DNA of 64,000 nucleotides, taken from assembly GCA_018434685.1 (NCBI GenBank), contig JAHDOV010000013.1, positions 62,001 to 126,000 of the forward strand, written 5' to 3'. This stretch comes from Deltaproteobacteria bacterium. Its GTDB lineage: Bacteria > Desulfobacterota > Desulfomonilia > UBA1062. Position numbers and translations under genes: made by a program. The notes beneath the pieces were generated by a model. That model ran no database searches. It saw nothing but the letters and a program-made list of their open reading frames with translations, and was not told where the DNA came from. Shown here piece by piece: positions 8,975 to 18,448 of this stretch (the first letter of the stretch is position 1; each line of letters begins with the position of its first letter).

Positions 8975-10210
8975 ATGCTGATCGTTAAGCTCTCCTGGCG
9001 TTCGCTTTGGAGAAACAGGCGCAGAACCATCATCACCATAAGCTCCATAGCCCTGGGAACCGCGCTGGCCCTCTTCCTCATCAGCATGGCAGAAGGCATG
9101 TACAACAAGCTCATCAACGAGGCAGTCCGCATGAATGCCGGGCACGTCACCGTCGAGCGCCGCGAGTATGCCAGGGCGCCCTCCATAGACCTCGTAGTAC
9201 CCTCGGTCTCCCGTATAGAGACCATAGCCGCGAACATCCCCGGCCTGGAAACCGTCAAGGCCTTGATCATAGGCCAGGCCATGGTCTCCAGTGCGAGCGG
9301 ATCGTCCGGTGTCGGGCTTGCAGGGGTCGATCCCGGCATCGAAAAAAGCGTCTCCCCCCTTGCCCGCACCGTTATCAGGGGCCGGTACATCAGCTTCGCT
9401 GACGAGCGCGGCGTCATGATCGGAACCAGCCTTGCCGAACGACTTAAACTCGAGCCGGGCATGAAGCTCGTGGTAACGGTCAATGACACCCATGGCGAGC
9501 TGGCCAATGAGATGCTCAGGGTCACCGGGATCTTTGCTACCGGCATGGAGGAGGCGGATGGATTCCTCGTCCAGGTTCCCCTCAAGGTGGCCCGGAGGAT
9601 CTTCCGCATCGGTCCTGACGAGGCCACCCAGGTCGGCCTGGTCCTGTCCTCTCCCGACAAACAGGAGCAGGTCCTGGAAGAACTCAACGCCCTCCTTAAA
9701 GGAACCGACCTGGCAGCACTGCCCTGGCAGGAGGTCATGCCCGATCTCGCCGGGTTCATGGCCGTCGACAAGGGGTCCAACTACGTGTTCCAGGGCATCA
9801 TCATCTTTCTCCTGAGCTTCACGATACTCAACACCATTCTCATGAGCGTGCTGGAACGCACCAGGGAGTTTGCAACCCTGCTGGCACTGGGAACATCCGC
9901 TTTCCTGCTGAGGCTCCAGGTCATCATCGAGACCGTGTTCCTGGGCCTTCTCGGATGCGCCCTCGGGCTCGGCCTCGGCGGCGCTGTCAGCTGGTATTAT
10001 CAGGTACACGGCTTGGATCTCAGGGCGCTGTTCGGAGACAACCTCACCATCACCGGCATTGCCGTCGATCCCGTGATCCACAACTATGTCGGAGTGAATC
10101 TCGTACTCTGGCTCGGCGGACTCGTTTTCGGTCTCACCCTGCTCATAGGTCTTTACCCTGCATTCAAATCAGCCCGGATCTCTCTGCCGGATGTCCTGCG
10201 ATCCCGATAG
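8975..10210 (+). CDS. FtsX/LolE-like ABC transporter permease (second)
   Basis: This 411-residue paralogue of the preceding gene shares the layout: LSWRSLWRNRRRT at the N-terminus, one helix, a periplasmic MacB-like core domain (about 45-265), then three helices with ERTREFATLLALGTS. Two different permeases with one ATPase match the heterodimeric LolCE-D arrangement. It starts 15 bases after the first permease with an excellent GAGGAGG ribosome site. No lipoprotein substrate is encoded nearby, so the system could export something other than lipoproteins. Confidence 0.85.
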   Translation: MLIVKLSWRSLWRNRRRTIITISSIALGTALALFLISMAEGMYNKLINEAVRMNAGHVTVERREYARAPSIDLVVPSVSRIETIAANIPGLETVKALIIGQAMVSSASGSSGVGLAGVDPGIEKSVSPLARTVIRGRYISFADERGVMIGTSLAERLKLEPGMKLVVTVNDTHGELANEMLRVTGIFATGMEEADGFLVQVPLKVARRIFRIGPDEATQVGLVLSSPDKQEQVLEELNALLKGTDLAALPWQEVMPDLAGFMAVDKGSNYVFQGIIIFLLSFTILNTILMSVLERTREFATLLALGTSAFLLRLQVIIETVFLGLLGCALGLGLGGAVSWYYQVHGLDLRALFGDNLTITGIAVDPVIHNYVGVNLVLWLGGLVFGLTLLIGLYPAFKSARISLPDVLRSR

Positions 10211-10223
10211 GAGGTAGGAGCGG

Positions 10224-10928
10224 ATGAAGGCTCTCATCACACTGGAACAGGTGGTCAAGGAATACCGGGACAACGGGGTGCCTGTACGGGCCCTGGACGG
10301 CATCGACCTCACCATAGAACCAGGCGAGTTTACGGTGGTTGCCGGACCCTCAGGCTCGGGAAAGAGCACCCTGCTCAACCTGATCGGCGGTCTCGACCAG
10401 CCCACCAGGGGCCGGGTGAGTGTTGCCGGCATGGACACGTCCGTCCTGTCGAACATCGAGCTCAGCAGGATGCGCCTGTACAAGATCGGCTTCGTCTTCC
10501 AGGCATACAACCTCATCCCGGTACTCACCGCATACGAGAATGCCGAATACATCCTCATGCTCCAGGGCACACCCGCACAGAAGAGGCGGGAACGCATCAT
10601 GAGCCTGCTGAGCACGGTCGGGCTGAAAGGCCTGGAAAACCGTTTTCCGAGGGAACTCTCGGGAGGACAGCAGCAGCGGGTGGCGATCGCCAGGGCCATC
10701 GCCTCCGAGCCGCAGCTCGTGCTCGCGGACGAGCCCACCGCGAACGTGGACTCGAAGACCTCCGCTTCCCTGCTGGATCTCATGATGGAGCTCAACCGGG
10801 ACAAGGGGGTGACCTTTCTCTTCTCCACCCATGATCCTGCCGTCATGGAACGGGCCAGGAGGATCATCCGCCTGAGGGACGGCCGGATTGTACCGGATGG
10901 TGATGGCCCCGGGGACAGCCCGGCATGA
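10224..10928 (+). CDS. LolD/MacB-type ABC ATP-binding protein
   Basis: This 234-residue ATPase powers the two upstream permeases. It has Walker A GPSGSGKST (about residue 40), the Q-loop in FVFQAYNL, the signature LSGGQQQRVAIARA, Walker B LVLADEPT and the switch His in STHD. The sequence is closest to the LolD/MacB/FtsE class, which energises mechanical work and not pore transport. A GGAGGTAGGAG ribosome site lies before the ATG. Its stop overlaps the next gene by 4 bases. Confidence 0.9.
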   Translation: MKALITLEQVVKEYRDNGVPVRALDGIDLTIEPGEFTVVAGPSGSGKSTLLNLIGGLDQPTRGRVSVAGMDTSVLSNIELSRMRLYKIGFVFQAYNLIPVLTAYENAEYILMLQGTPAQKRRERIMSLLSTVGLKGLENRFPRELSGGQQQRVAIARAIASEPQLVLADEPTANVDSKTSASLLDLMMELNRDKGVTFLFSTHDPAVMERARRIIRLRDGRIVPDGDGPGDSPA

Positions 10929-12307
10929 AGAATACCGCCCTGCGCCGGTGCCTCGGCTGTGCCGCCTGTATCGCCCTGATCTTCCAGTGCCTCCCTGCCT
11001 GGGCGTTCAAGGCCTCTGGCAGCGAGCACACCATCGAAACGGGCGGAAGCATCAGGAATATCTCCGCAGGGATAAAGAATTACGACAACCCCCTCCTGTT
11101 CGGAAAAGACAACGATTACGATGGCGCCTCCCAGACACTCCTGCGACTGACCTCAAAGGGAGAGCTCCTTGAGCAGGCCTCCTTCGAGATCCATCTCGTG
11201 CAGGACTTCACCTATTGGACAACACCCGGCACCTCGGCGCTGTTGGCTGCAGCGCCCGTCTCGTCCATGCCGGACCGATACCGCATCACCAGCTCGGCGT
11301 GGAACTGGGTTGACCAGGACGATCTCAGGGCAGGCCTCGATGTCGACCGACTCAGCATAAAGGTCTCCCGGGGAAATACAGACCTCACCATCGGACGGCA
11401 GGCCATCAACTTTTCCGAGGCCTACTTCTGGAACCCCCTCGATGTCTTCCTGCCCTTCGACCCCGAGGCCTTTGACCGCGACTATAAACCAGGCGTCGAC
11501 GCACTCAGGGCCGATATAACACTCGGCAGCTTCACGGCGCTCACCTTTGTGGCGGCATTCGGGAGAAAATTGCAGGTTGAATCGAGACCTTCGGGGCTGG
11601 ACGTCTCGGCGGAACCGTTCACGGACGAGCCATGGTACGGATCGGCGCTCGTTGGCAGGATCAGCACCAACCTGCACGACTGGGACCTGGCCTTCCAGGC
11701 GGGCAAGGTCTATGGCGGGATACAGCTCGGTGCAGGCTTCTCGGGCGAGCATGCCGGCATGGGAATCCGCGGGGAGGCCGCATATCTTTGTGCCCGGGGG
11801 GACAGCACCAGCCTTGTCATAGACCCACAGGCCCCGGGTTTCCGGCGCGAGACAACGCTGGTGGAAGACAACCTCAAGCTCGTCATGGGTGTGGACTACC
11901 GCTTTTCCAGCGGTGTGTATTTCAACCTGGAGTACTTCTATAACGGCGCCGGTGATGACGATGACCTGGAAACCGCTGTCATGCGCTCGGTCACAGGCGA
12001 AACCTCCAACCTGGGGGAGCACCTTGCAGGCATCGAACTCTCCTATGATTTCCACCCGCTCCTGACCGGCCACGCCGCGTGGATCCATTCCTTCTCGGAC
12101 TCTTCAAACCTCGTCTCTCCCACCATCAGGTATTCGGTTGCCGACGAGGCCGAATTCCTGTGCGGGGCCACAATCGGCCTGGGCAAACGGCCTTCGACCG
12201 AACAGATTACCCTTGGTGGGTTGCCTGTATACGAGTTCCCTGTGCCCGAGAGCGAGTTCGGCACCTACCCTGACACCTTTTTTCTGGAGTTCAAGTTCTA
12301 TTTCTGA
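10925..12307 (+). CDS. Predicted outer-membrane beta-barrel protein of the ABC operon
   Basis: This 460-residue protein has a signal peptide (hydrophobic about 10-26, cleavage after AWA). Alternating-residue, Tyr/Phe-rich beta strands fill the rest, ending in FFLEFKFYF, a C-terminal aromatic residue as used for BAM recognition. Repeated strands such as LTIGRQAINFSEAYFWNPLDVF resemble DUF1302-like or alginate-export-like barrels. Its start overlaps the ATPase gene (ATGA), so it belongs to the same operon and is likely the outer-membrane end of the pathway. The function is unknown. Confidence 0.65.
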   Translation: MKNTALRRCLGCAACIALIFQCLPAWAFKASGSEHTIETGGSIRNISAGIKNYDNPLLFGKDNDYDGASQTLLRLTSKGELLEQASFEIHLVQDFTYWTTPGTSALLAAAPVSSMPDRYRITSSAWNWVDQDDLRAGLDVDRLSIKVSRGNTDLTIGRQAINFSEAYFWNPLDVFLPFDPEAFDRDYKPGVDALRADITLGSFTALTFVAAFGRKLQVESRPSGLDVSAEPFTDEPWYGSALVGRISTNLHDWDLAFQAGKVYGGIQLGAGFSGEHAGMGIRGEAAYLCARGDSTSLVIDPQAPGFRRETTLVEDNLKLVMGVDYRFSSGVYFNLEYFYNGAGDDDDLETAVMRSVTGETSNLGEHLAGIELSYDFHPLLTGHAAWIHSFSDSSNLVSPTIRYSVADEAEFLCGATIGLGKRPSTEQITLGGLPVYEFPVPESEFGTYPDTFFLEFKFYF

Positions 12308-12586
12308 GGCCAAACCACGCCCCTATCCGGATACTGCGGTAGTGTGCCATGAACATTGATCCCGGCATGTAATACCCATCCGCACAGGGCCTATGGTGAC
12401 CGATGAGAGCCTGAAGCGAAAAATATCTCTCGTCGTATTGCTTCTTGGCCGGATCACTTTATTATAGTGTAGATATATTCTTTTCCCTGTGCTGTTTTCG
12501 CAGATGGACTGATTGATTCTTCATTTATATCTGTTTGTTATTAATCACTATATCCGGCTGCATAGATCGTCAGAAGGAGCCAGAAA

Positions 12587-13729
12587 ATGAAGACGTACGA
12601 ACGGGATGAAATCTTCTCGGGCATACGGCAGGTGGACTGGTATATCGGAAGTATGAAGATACAGTACCCGGTGTTCTTCCGGGAGGCATCCTCCTTCGGC
12701 GCCCTCTTCCCTGCACGGATTTCCGAGATCAGGCGCCTGCTTCCCGATATCCGGTTCTCCCCTGCCCGGATCCTGCCGGGCATCGGTCTGATCTCGCTCA
12801 ATGCCATTGAATTCTCTGACATGGGCTTCCACGATCTCTCCATGGCCGTTGTCCTCAACAGCCCGCTCCTGCCGAGAATCCCGCTGTTCAATGTCCTCAG
12901 TCAGGTCCTGAACAGGAACACCTATATCTATGTACTGAATCAGCTCGTGACCACGGAGAATGCCAGCATCCTCCTGTCCCAGTGGTCCAATATCCCCACC
13001 CCCGTCGTATCGGTAGCGTATTCCCGCGGGCAGGACCGGGTGGTCTGCGAGGCACGGGAGGACGACGAACTCATCTGCACCCTCAGGGGACGAAGAATTC
13101 CGGCAGACCGCAGCGACCTCATGAAATGGTTCTGCCATTACTATGAGAACGCACAGCCCCAGTCGTGGGAATTCAAGGTGGGTGCCCTGGAGCATGGGTT
13201 CTCCTTCGGGCCGAAGAATATCGAGCTGGAAGTGGGTCTCAGACACCCTATTGCCCGGGAATTGTCCAGGGTCCTCTTGTCCCGCAGGGCACTCATGTAT
13301 CTGTACATACCCAAGGCTCAGGCCATTCTCTATGGCCAGGAGCGTCTCCAGCCTTCGAATCTCAAATCCATGATGCAGGAGAGACTGGGATTCCAGGTGT
13401 CCGAGAAAGTGCTGACACCGGGAACTACCATGGAACGGAGATCGTACACCCGCAACTGCGTTGATCTTCCCGCTGAAATTGTCGGCATGAAAAAAGGACA
13501 CAAGATCCATGAAGGGGTTCATGTCATCAATCTCAGCGAGGGAGGCATGTACGTGAAGTCCGATATTCCCCTCGACCTGGGAACGGATGTGAGTGCGAAC
13601 ATCCAGGCTGTGCGGCCCGACAACACCTTCTGGGCCAGGGGAAAGGTCATCCGGAATGAAGAGCATGCCATGGCGATACAGTTCATCCAGAGTTACCACA
13701 ACGAAAATGACGAAACCCTGCCCCATTGA
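12587..13729 (+). CDS. Acetoacetate-decarboxylase-like domain fused to PilZ
   Basis: This 380-residue protein has two parts. The first 250 residues resemble the acetoacetate-decarboxylase superfamily, seen in PGIGLISLNAIEFSDMGF, which parallels the family strand with a Phe-Glu-Tyr-Arg-Asp-like segment. The rest (about 280-375) is a PilZ domain: ERRSYTR carries the RxxxR c-di-GMP motif, and NLSEGGMYV is the D/NxSxxG motif. c-di-GMP binding is therefore plausible. The catalytic Lys of decarboxylases cannot be assigned with confidence, so the first half may be a sensor. It has an AGAAGGAG ribosome site and precedes a GGDEF gene by 267 bases. Confidence 0.65.
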   Translation: MKTYERDEIFSGIRQVDWYIGSMKIQYPVFFREASSFGALFPARISEIRRLLPDIRFSPARILPGIGLISLNAIEFSDMGFHDLSMAVVLNSPLLPRIPLFNVLSQVLNRNTYIYVLNQLVTTENASILLSQWSNIPTPVVSVAYSRGQDRVVCEAREDDELICTLRGRRIPADRSDLMKWFCHYYENAQPQSWEFKVGALEHGFSFGPKNIELEVGLRHPIARELSRVLLSRRALMYLYIPKAQAILYGQERLQPSNLKSMMQERLGFQVSEKVLTPGTTMERRSYTRNCVDLPAEIVGMKKGHKIHEGVHVINLSEGGMYVKSDIPLDLGTDVSANIQAVRPDNTFWARGKVIRNEEHAMAIQFIQSYHNENDETLPH

Positions 13730-13996
13730 TGCACCGGACTTTCCATGAGGGATATCTGCGACTCGGCATGCTGAGCTGAAGCATCATCACGTCACCACCC
13801 TGCCCCAAGACCGATACAATGACTCGGAAAATTAATGTAATGCCATCAATTTGTTTAACCGATAGAAAATACAAAGACCTTTCATTAAAACATGTGGTCT
13901 TTCAGGAAGATAGATGCTGAAGATAGTCTACAACGACGACCATCAGAACATACCGAGAAATCCCGCCTATGCTGCCGCAGAGGAACTGCTCGCCAC

Positions 13997-15667
13997 ATGA
14001 AACTGAAGACCAAGATTATCCTGATACTATCCGGCGTATTCTTTCTGTTTGGTTCAGCCTATTATTCAATAGAGCACTTCATCATCTTTCCGAGTTTTCT
14101 CAGGCTCGAGAGATACGAGGCCCTGGAGAATCTCCAGCGGTCCATCCATGCGATCGACCGGGAGATCGCCCATATCGATTCCCTGTGCCATGACTGGGCC
14201 GCATGGGATGACACGTATGATTTTGTGGAATCGCTGTCCGGGTATTATATCGAGAGCAACCTCGCATTCACCACCTTCGATGACAACGAAATCAACATGC
14301 TCTACATCCTCGACAACAACGGAACAGTGGTCTGGGGCAGAATATACGACCTTGAAACTGGCGGACAGATTCAGCTCAAAGACTTTCCGGGCGATGCCCT
14401 CCCCAGGTCGCACCCGGTTATCTGCCGTGATATCGCCAGCAGCGACCTCTCCGATGTGACGCTCAAGGGCATTATCAAGACAGAGAAAGGACCCTTGCTT
14501 GTGGCCTCCAGGCCGATTCTCAGAAGCGGTAACGCAGGCCCCATACACGGCAACCTCATCATGGCCAGGTTTCTTGACGAAGAGATGGTCGCCGGCCTGG
14601 CAAACCAGACGCGCGTCGATTTCAAGATCCTGCCACAGGGCAGTGAGCCGGCAGGATTGCACGACATGACCCCTGCCCAGGACATGGCCTGTTCCATTGA
14701 GACGGTCGATGATTATCTGCTCCACATCTATGCAGCCTACCCGGGCATCTCAGGCGATCCGGCCTTCCTCATCAGGACGACTATCCCGAGGACCATTGTT
14801 CAACAGGGCTTTGCAACGATGCGCTTTGCGTTCCTCTCCATGCTCGCGGCAATGGTGCTGGTTCTTGTCGTGGTGATATTCCTTCTTCAGCGTACAATCC
14901 TCAAACCCATTACCCGGCTGACCGATTATACCCAGTCCATCGGCAGGACAGGAAATTTCTCACAGCGCCTCGGGATCCACCCCAGCGACGAGATCGGCAT
15001 CCTCGCAACAGAGTTTGACAGACTGGTGGAAACAATAGATCACCAGACCTCCGAGGTGCTCCTCATCAATGAGAGGCTCAAGGAGGACATCTCCCGCAGG
15101 ATTGAAATAGAGACTGCCCTGCAGAAGGCAAACCAGGAATTACATGACCTGGCCACCATAGACGGTCTCACCCAGATACCCAATCGAAGACGATTTGATG
15201 AATATCTTGCGCTCGAGTGGAAACGCATGACGAGGGAGAAGAAGCCCTTGTCCCTGATCATATGCGATGTGGATTTCTTCAAGCACTACAACGATCGGTA
15301 CGGTCATCTCAATGGTGACGATTGTCTGCGCATGATTGCCCAGGTGATCGGCAGACATGCCAAGCGGTCTTATGACTTTGCCGCGCGCTACGGCGGAGAA
15401 GAGTTTGCCATTGTCCTGCCGTGCACCGATGAGAAAGGTGCCATGAGCCTCGCCGAATCGATACGTAAGGATGTTCAGCATCTCAGGATACCCCATGACA
15501 CCTCCTCAGTGGCAGAGCATGTCACCCTGAGCCTGGGCCTTTCCACCTTGATTCCCGGACAACAGCTGAATCCTGACACACTCATCGCACTGGCAGACAA
15601 AGCGCTCTACGAGGCCAAGGAGACCGGCCGCAACCGCACCGTCGTGAAAAGGCAGACCCCCTCCTGA
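13997..15667 (+). CDS. CHASE4-HAMP-GGDEF diguanylate cyclase
   Basis: This membrane-bound enzyme would make cyclic di-GMP from GTP in response to an extracytoplasmic signal. From the chosen start it has a first helix (about 6-26), a CHASE4-type periplasmic domain (WAAWDDTYDFV is typical), a second helix (about 270-297), a HAMP domain, a short coiled coil, and GGDEF from about residue 390. The active-site motif is YGGEEFAIV. No RxxD inhibitory site is seen just before it. I chose the ATG at 13997 because it opens the helix; an ATG at 13892 adds 35 polar residues without a ribosome site. It lies downstream of the PilZ fusion gene on the same strand. Confidence 0.85.
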   Translation: MKLKTKIILILSGVFFLFGSAYYSIEHFIIFPSFLRLERYEALENLQRSIHAIDREIAHIDSLCHDWAAWDDTYDFVESLSGYYIESNLAFTTFDDNEINMLYILDNNGTVVWGRIYDLETGGQIQLKDFPGDALPRSHPVICRDIASSDLSDVTLKGIIKTEKGPLLVASRPILRSGNAGPIHGNLIMARFLDEEMVAGLANQTRVDFKILPQGSEPAGLHDMTPAQDMACSIETVDDYLLHIYAAYPGISGDPAFLIRTTIPRTIVQQGFATMRFAFLSMLAAMVLVLVVVIFLLQRTILKPITRLTDYTQSIGRTGNFSQRLGIHPSDEIGILATEFDRLVETIDHQTSEVLLINERLKEDISRRIEIETALQKANQELHDLATIDGLTQIPNRRRFDEYLALEWKRMTREKKPLSLIICDVDFFKHYNDRYGHLNGDDCLRMIAQVIGRHAKRSYDFAARYGGEEFAIVLPCTDEKGAMSLAESIRKDVQHLRIPHDTSSVAEHVTLSLGLSTLIPGQQLNPDTLIALADKALYEAKETGRNRTVVKRQTPS

Positions 15668-15829
15668 CGACTGAAGGACTCCCCCTGCTCTGCGCCGCAT
15701 GCGGTTGCCTTCTCCATAAGAAAAGCGGGTCTCCCTCAGCATGTGTCAATCGCCTCGGAAAACCCGCCGAAAGTCTTCTCACCCCCCGGGTTCCAGGAAC
15801 CCGGGGGGCAGATATGCCTGATTCAGTTT

Positions 15830-18223
15830 CTATCGATAGAAGAACACCGCCCAGAAGATGAGGACTGTCAGCACGATGCCGAGCACCATGCTGAACAGGC
15901 CGAAGAAGCTCGAGAAGAGCTGTGTGAAGATGCCCGGGCCGTCGCACTTGAATTCATCCAGCCGGCCTTCGGCCATAATACGCTCATATTCCATGGGACG
16001 TTCCTTCTTCAAGGCCTCCAGGGTATAGCGTCCGGTAAAGATATTCATCTCCAGGGGGAACTTGTTGGGGACAAAGTGGTTGTGGAAGAAGTGCGCCGTG
16101 AAGATGAACACAGCGGCAAGGAATGCCTCCTCCGAGTGTGCAATGGTCGCCACGTTGATTATCCAGCCCGGGAAGATATAGGACGATTTCTCAGGGAACC
16201 ACAGTATGAGCCCTGACAGCCCGATTACGAACATCCCCCAGAACACCGCCATGAAATCGAACTTCTCCCAATAGGTCCACCGCTCGAACTTCGGCATTTC
16301 CCCCTTATTGAAGAACCACTTGAACATCCCCCAGATATCCTGGAAATCCTTCAGGTTGGGGAAGAGAGAATCCGGGCCGAACAGCCGCTTGACCCATCCC
16401 TTTACCCCTTGCTTCCTCGGGAACAGGAACACCAGGGACCGCCACGAGGTGTACAGGAACAGAATCCACATGGCGGTTGCAGAAACACGGTGCACGAGAC
16501 CCGCATTTTCAGCGCCACCGAGCATGTTCATGATCACCCCTGCCCAGGCGGTCTCGTGGTATTTCAGCGGGAAGCCCGAGATGACCACACCGAAGAACGA
16601 CAGGATCAGGACAATGTGCATGATCCGGTCAAGCACCGTGAATCGTCTGACATACTGGCTGGCATCACATTCCGGAAGATCCGTACTCTCCTTGATACCC
16701 AGTTTTCTCAGCTTACTCTTCTCCCAGTAGGCCTTCCTCCACCACAGGATGGCGTGAACCCAGAAGAAGAGAAATACGCCGAAGAGGAGCCATATCATGA
16801 AGATCCTGGTGACATACAGGGCCGTGTAGTGCTCGGGGTCATTCTCGTTCGGATGCGCAATAAAGGAAACGAAGCGGGGATGGAAGTTCTCGTGACACTT
16901 CCCGCAGGTCTCGATGAGGTTGGCCTGATTGACCGGGGAGCCGGGGTCTTCACTGGGGAGTATGTTATGCGCCGTATGACAGTCCGAACACCCTGCTACT
17001 CGCTCCGAATACCCGAGGAAGAGCACCTTCCCGTGATAGGTATCCTTGAACTCCTCCACGGTCTCAATCGAAAGGTTGTTGCGCTCGGCAACACCTGCAT
17101 CTCCGTGGCAGGAGATGCACTTGTCAGTATAGAATTCCCTGGCCAGGGCAACGTCCTGAGGCGTATCTTCAAACACCGGGGTATTGTGCACCCCATGACA
17201 GTCCGCGCAGGTCGCAGAGTCTTCATTCCCCTTCAGGACACTTGCAGCATGGCCGTTGGATACGAAATCCGGGTCCTTGCCATGGCAGGTGGTGCATTTG
17301 TTGATCAGGGCAGTCTTCCCTTCGTCCTTACCAGGTTCGGCAGGATGAATATCCGTGTGGCAGCTCTCGCAGCTCATCTTTGCCTTTGCATCGTGATAGC
17401 TGCCTGCGTACTCGGTTGCAACATCCTTATGACAGGTGGCGCACGAGACCTTCCCCGGTTTCTGCTCGCCCTTCATGTGCGCGGCAAAATCCGTGATATT
17501 CTGATGACAGACACCGCAGCCCAGCGCCCCATGGGCTGTTTTGCTGAAATTCTCCTTGAACTTGGGTGCCGCGTGACAGGTGGAGCAGTCCTGTTTGGTT
17601 ACAGCAGGTGCTGCAGCCGCTTCCGCAGGCGCTCCCGCAGGGGCTGCCGCGGCGGCAGCCTTGGGGCCTTTATAGACGAACGGGATAACCGGCGAGGGCA
17701 CCACAAAATCGAAGGTGTGGCACTGGGCACAGAAATCCTCGGATTTTGCATGCTGGTGGTGACACAGCTCGCAATCCAGGCCGGTAGTGCCGTAGTGCGG
17801 TGAGTTGTGGGGATTGGGATCATGTTCGCCGCCCGTTGTGCGCTTTGCAATCTCTTCAATGTCATGGCACTTCAGGCACACAGCGGTTTCCACCGGTTTG
17901 GGCGGATCTGCCTCGCCATGACAGTCGGCGCAGCTCACGTTGCTGAGCTGATGAGCGTGATCCGACGGCATCGAGTTCTTGAGTTCGGTGAGGGCATCGC
18001 CGTGGCAGCTGCCGCATTCCTTGATGGTGAGCCCCTTGGTACTCATGTGCGCATCCGAGAGCACCTTCTTCCCGTGACACGCCTCGCAGTCACCCACGGC
18101 GGCATCTTTGGATCTCACGGGCGAACCGGCATCTCCCTCGGCCGCGACGCCTGCTGAGGCAAGGGAAACAACCATGATGAATGCCAGGATAATACAATGT
18201 GAAGAAAAGACGTTTCGTAACAC
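15830..18223 (-). CDS. 15-haem cytochrome c fused to a membrane cytochrome b
   Basis: This 797-residue electron-transfer protein has a signal peptide (about 1-28). Fifteen CxxCH motifs follow up to about residue 470, beginning with CEACH and ending with CGKCH. An Ala/Pro-rich linker near residue 195 divides the haem region into six and nine haems. The C-terminal 320 residues carry about six membrane helices related to the formate-dehydrogenase gamma/cytochrome b561 family, with membrane histidines. It would connect the quinone pool with periplasmic or outer-surface acceptors or donors. It starts with GTG after GGGGGT and has a strong promoter. A soluble gamma subunit partner is not encoded nearby. 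Confidence 0.85.
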   Translation of the reverse strand: MLRNVFSSHCIILAFIMVVSLASAGVAAEGDAGSPVRSKDAAVGDCEACHGKKVLSDAHMSTKGLTIKECGSCHGDALTELKNSMPSDHAHQLSNVSCADCHGEADPPKPVETAVCLKCHDIEEIAKRTTGGEHDPNPHNSPHYGTTGLDCELCHHQHAKSEDFCAQCHTFDFVVPSPVIPFVYKGPKAAAAAAPAGAPAEAAAAPAVTKQDCSTCHAAPKFKENFSKTAHGALGCGVCHQNITDFAAHMKGEQKPGKVSCATCHKDVATEYAGSYHDAKAKMSCESCHTDIHPAEPGKDEGKTALINKCTTCHGKDPDFVSNGHAASVLKGNEDSATCADCHGVHNTPVFEDTPQDVALAREFYTDKCISCHGDAGVAERNNLSIETVEEFKDTYHGKVLFLGYSERVAGCSDCHTAHNILPSEDPGSPVNQANLIETCGKCHENFHPRFVSFIAHPNENDPEHYTALYVTRIFMIWLLFGVFLFFWVHAILWWRKAYWEKSKLRKLGIKESTDLPECDASQYVRRFTVLDRIMHIVLILSFFGVVISGFPLKYHETAWAGVIMNMLGGAENAGLVHRVSATAMWILFLYTSWRSLVFLFPRKQGVKGWVKRLFGPDSLFPNLKDFQDIWGMFKWFFNKGEMPKFERWTYWEKFDFMAVFWGMFVIGLSGLILWFPEKSSYIFPGWIINVATIAHSEEAFLAAVFIFTAHFFHNHFVPNKFPLEMNIFTGRYTLEALKKERPMEYERIMAEGRLDEFKCDGPGIFTQLFSSFFGLFSMVLGIVLTVLIFWAVFFYR

Positions 18224-18291
18224 TTTACTACCCCCTCTGTCCTGAGTGCGTTAAAGATACAGCGGTGCCCTGATTTTTAAGATCAACTATA

Positions 18292-18319
18292 AGTATAATT
18301 CGACGAGGACCATTGTCAA
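18292..18319 (-). promoter_or_regulatory. Sigma-70 promoter of the multihaem cytochrome gene
   Basis: On the minus strand TTGACA (18319-18314), a 16-base spacer and TATACT (18297-18292) give an almost perfect promoter. Transcription would start near 18285, leaving a leader of about 60 nt before the GTG at 18223. Confidence 0.65.
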
Positions 18320-18385
18320 CACGACATGTCCTCTTATAACAAGCCGTTTGGCGATGAAGCTTCAAGCTTCTTCCCTTCGGATACC

Positions 18386-18421
18386 TGCATGGGCAGGAAG
18401 CACATTCTTCCTGCCCATGCA
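18386..18421. terminator. Hairpin after the Tat flavoprotein
   Basis: TGCATGGGCAGGAAG (18386-18400) and CTTCCTGCCCATGCA (18407-18421) form a perfect 15-bp stem with a 6-base loop, 28 bases past the stop codon of the minus-strand flavoprotein. It lacks a U-tract on that strand. It separates the flavoprotein from the cytochrome promoter. Confidence 0.6.
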
Positions 18422-18448
18422 TTCAATTACCCATACGGTGGTGTTCTC

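Noticed and set aside
7988-10081. 697-residue minus-strand frame opposite the ABC permease genes
   Set aside because: Composition is Gly/Asp/His-rich shadow text; the plus-strand permeases have clear motifs and coupled starts.
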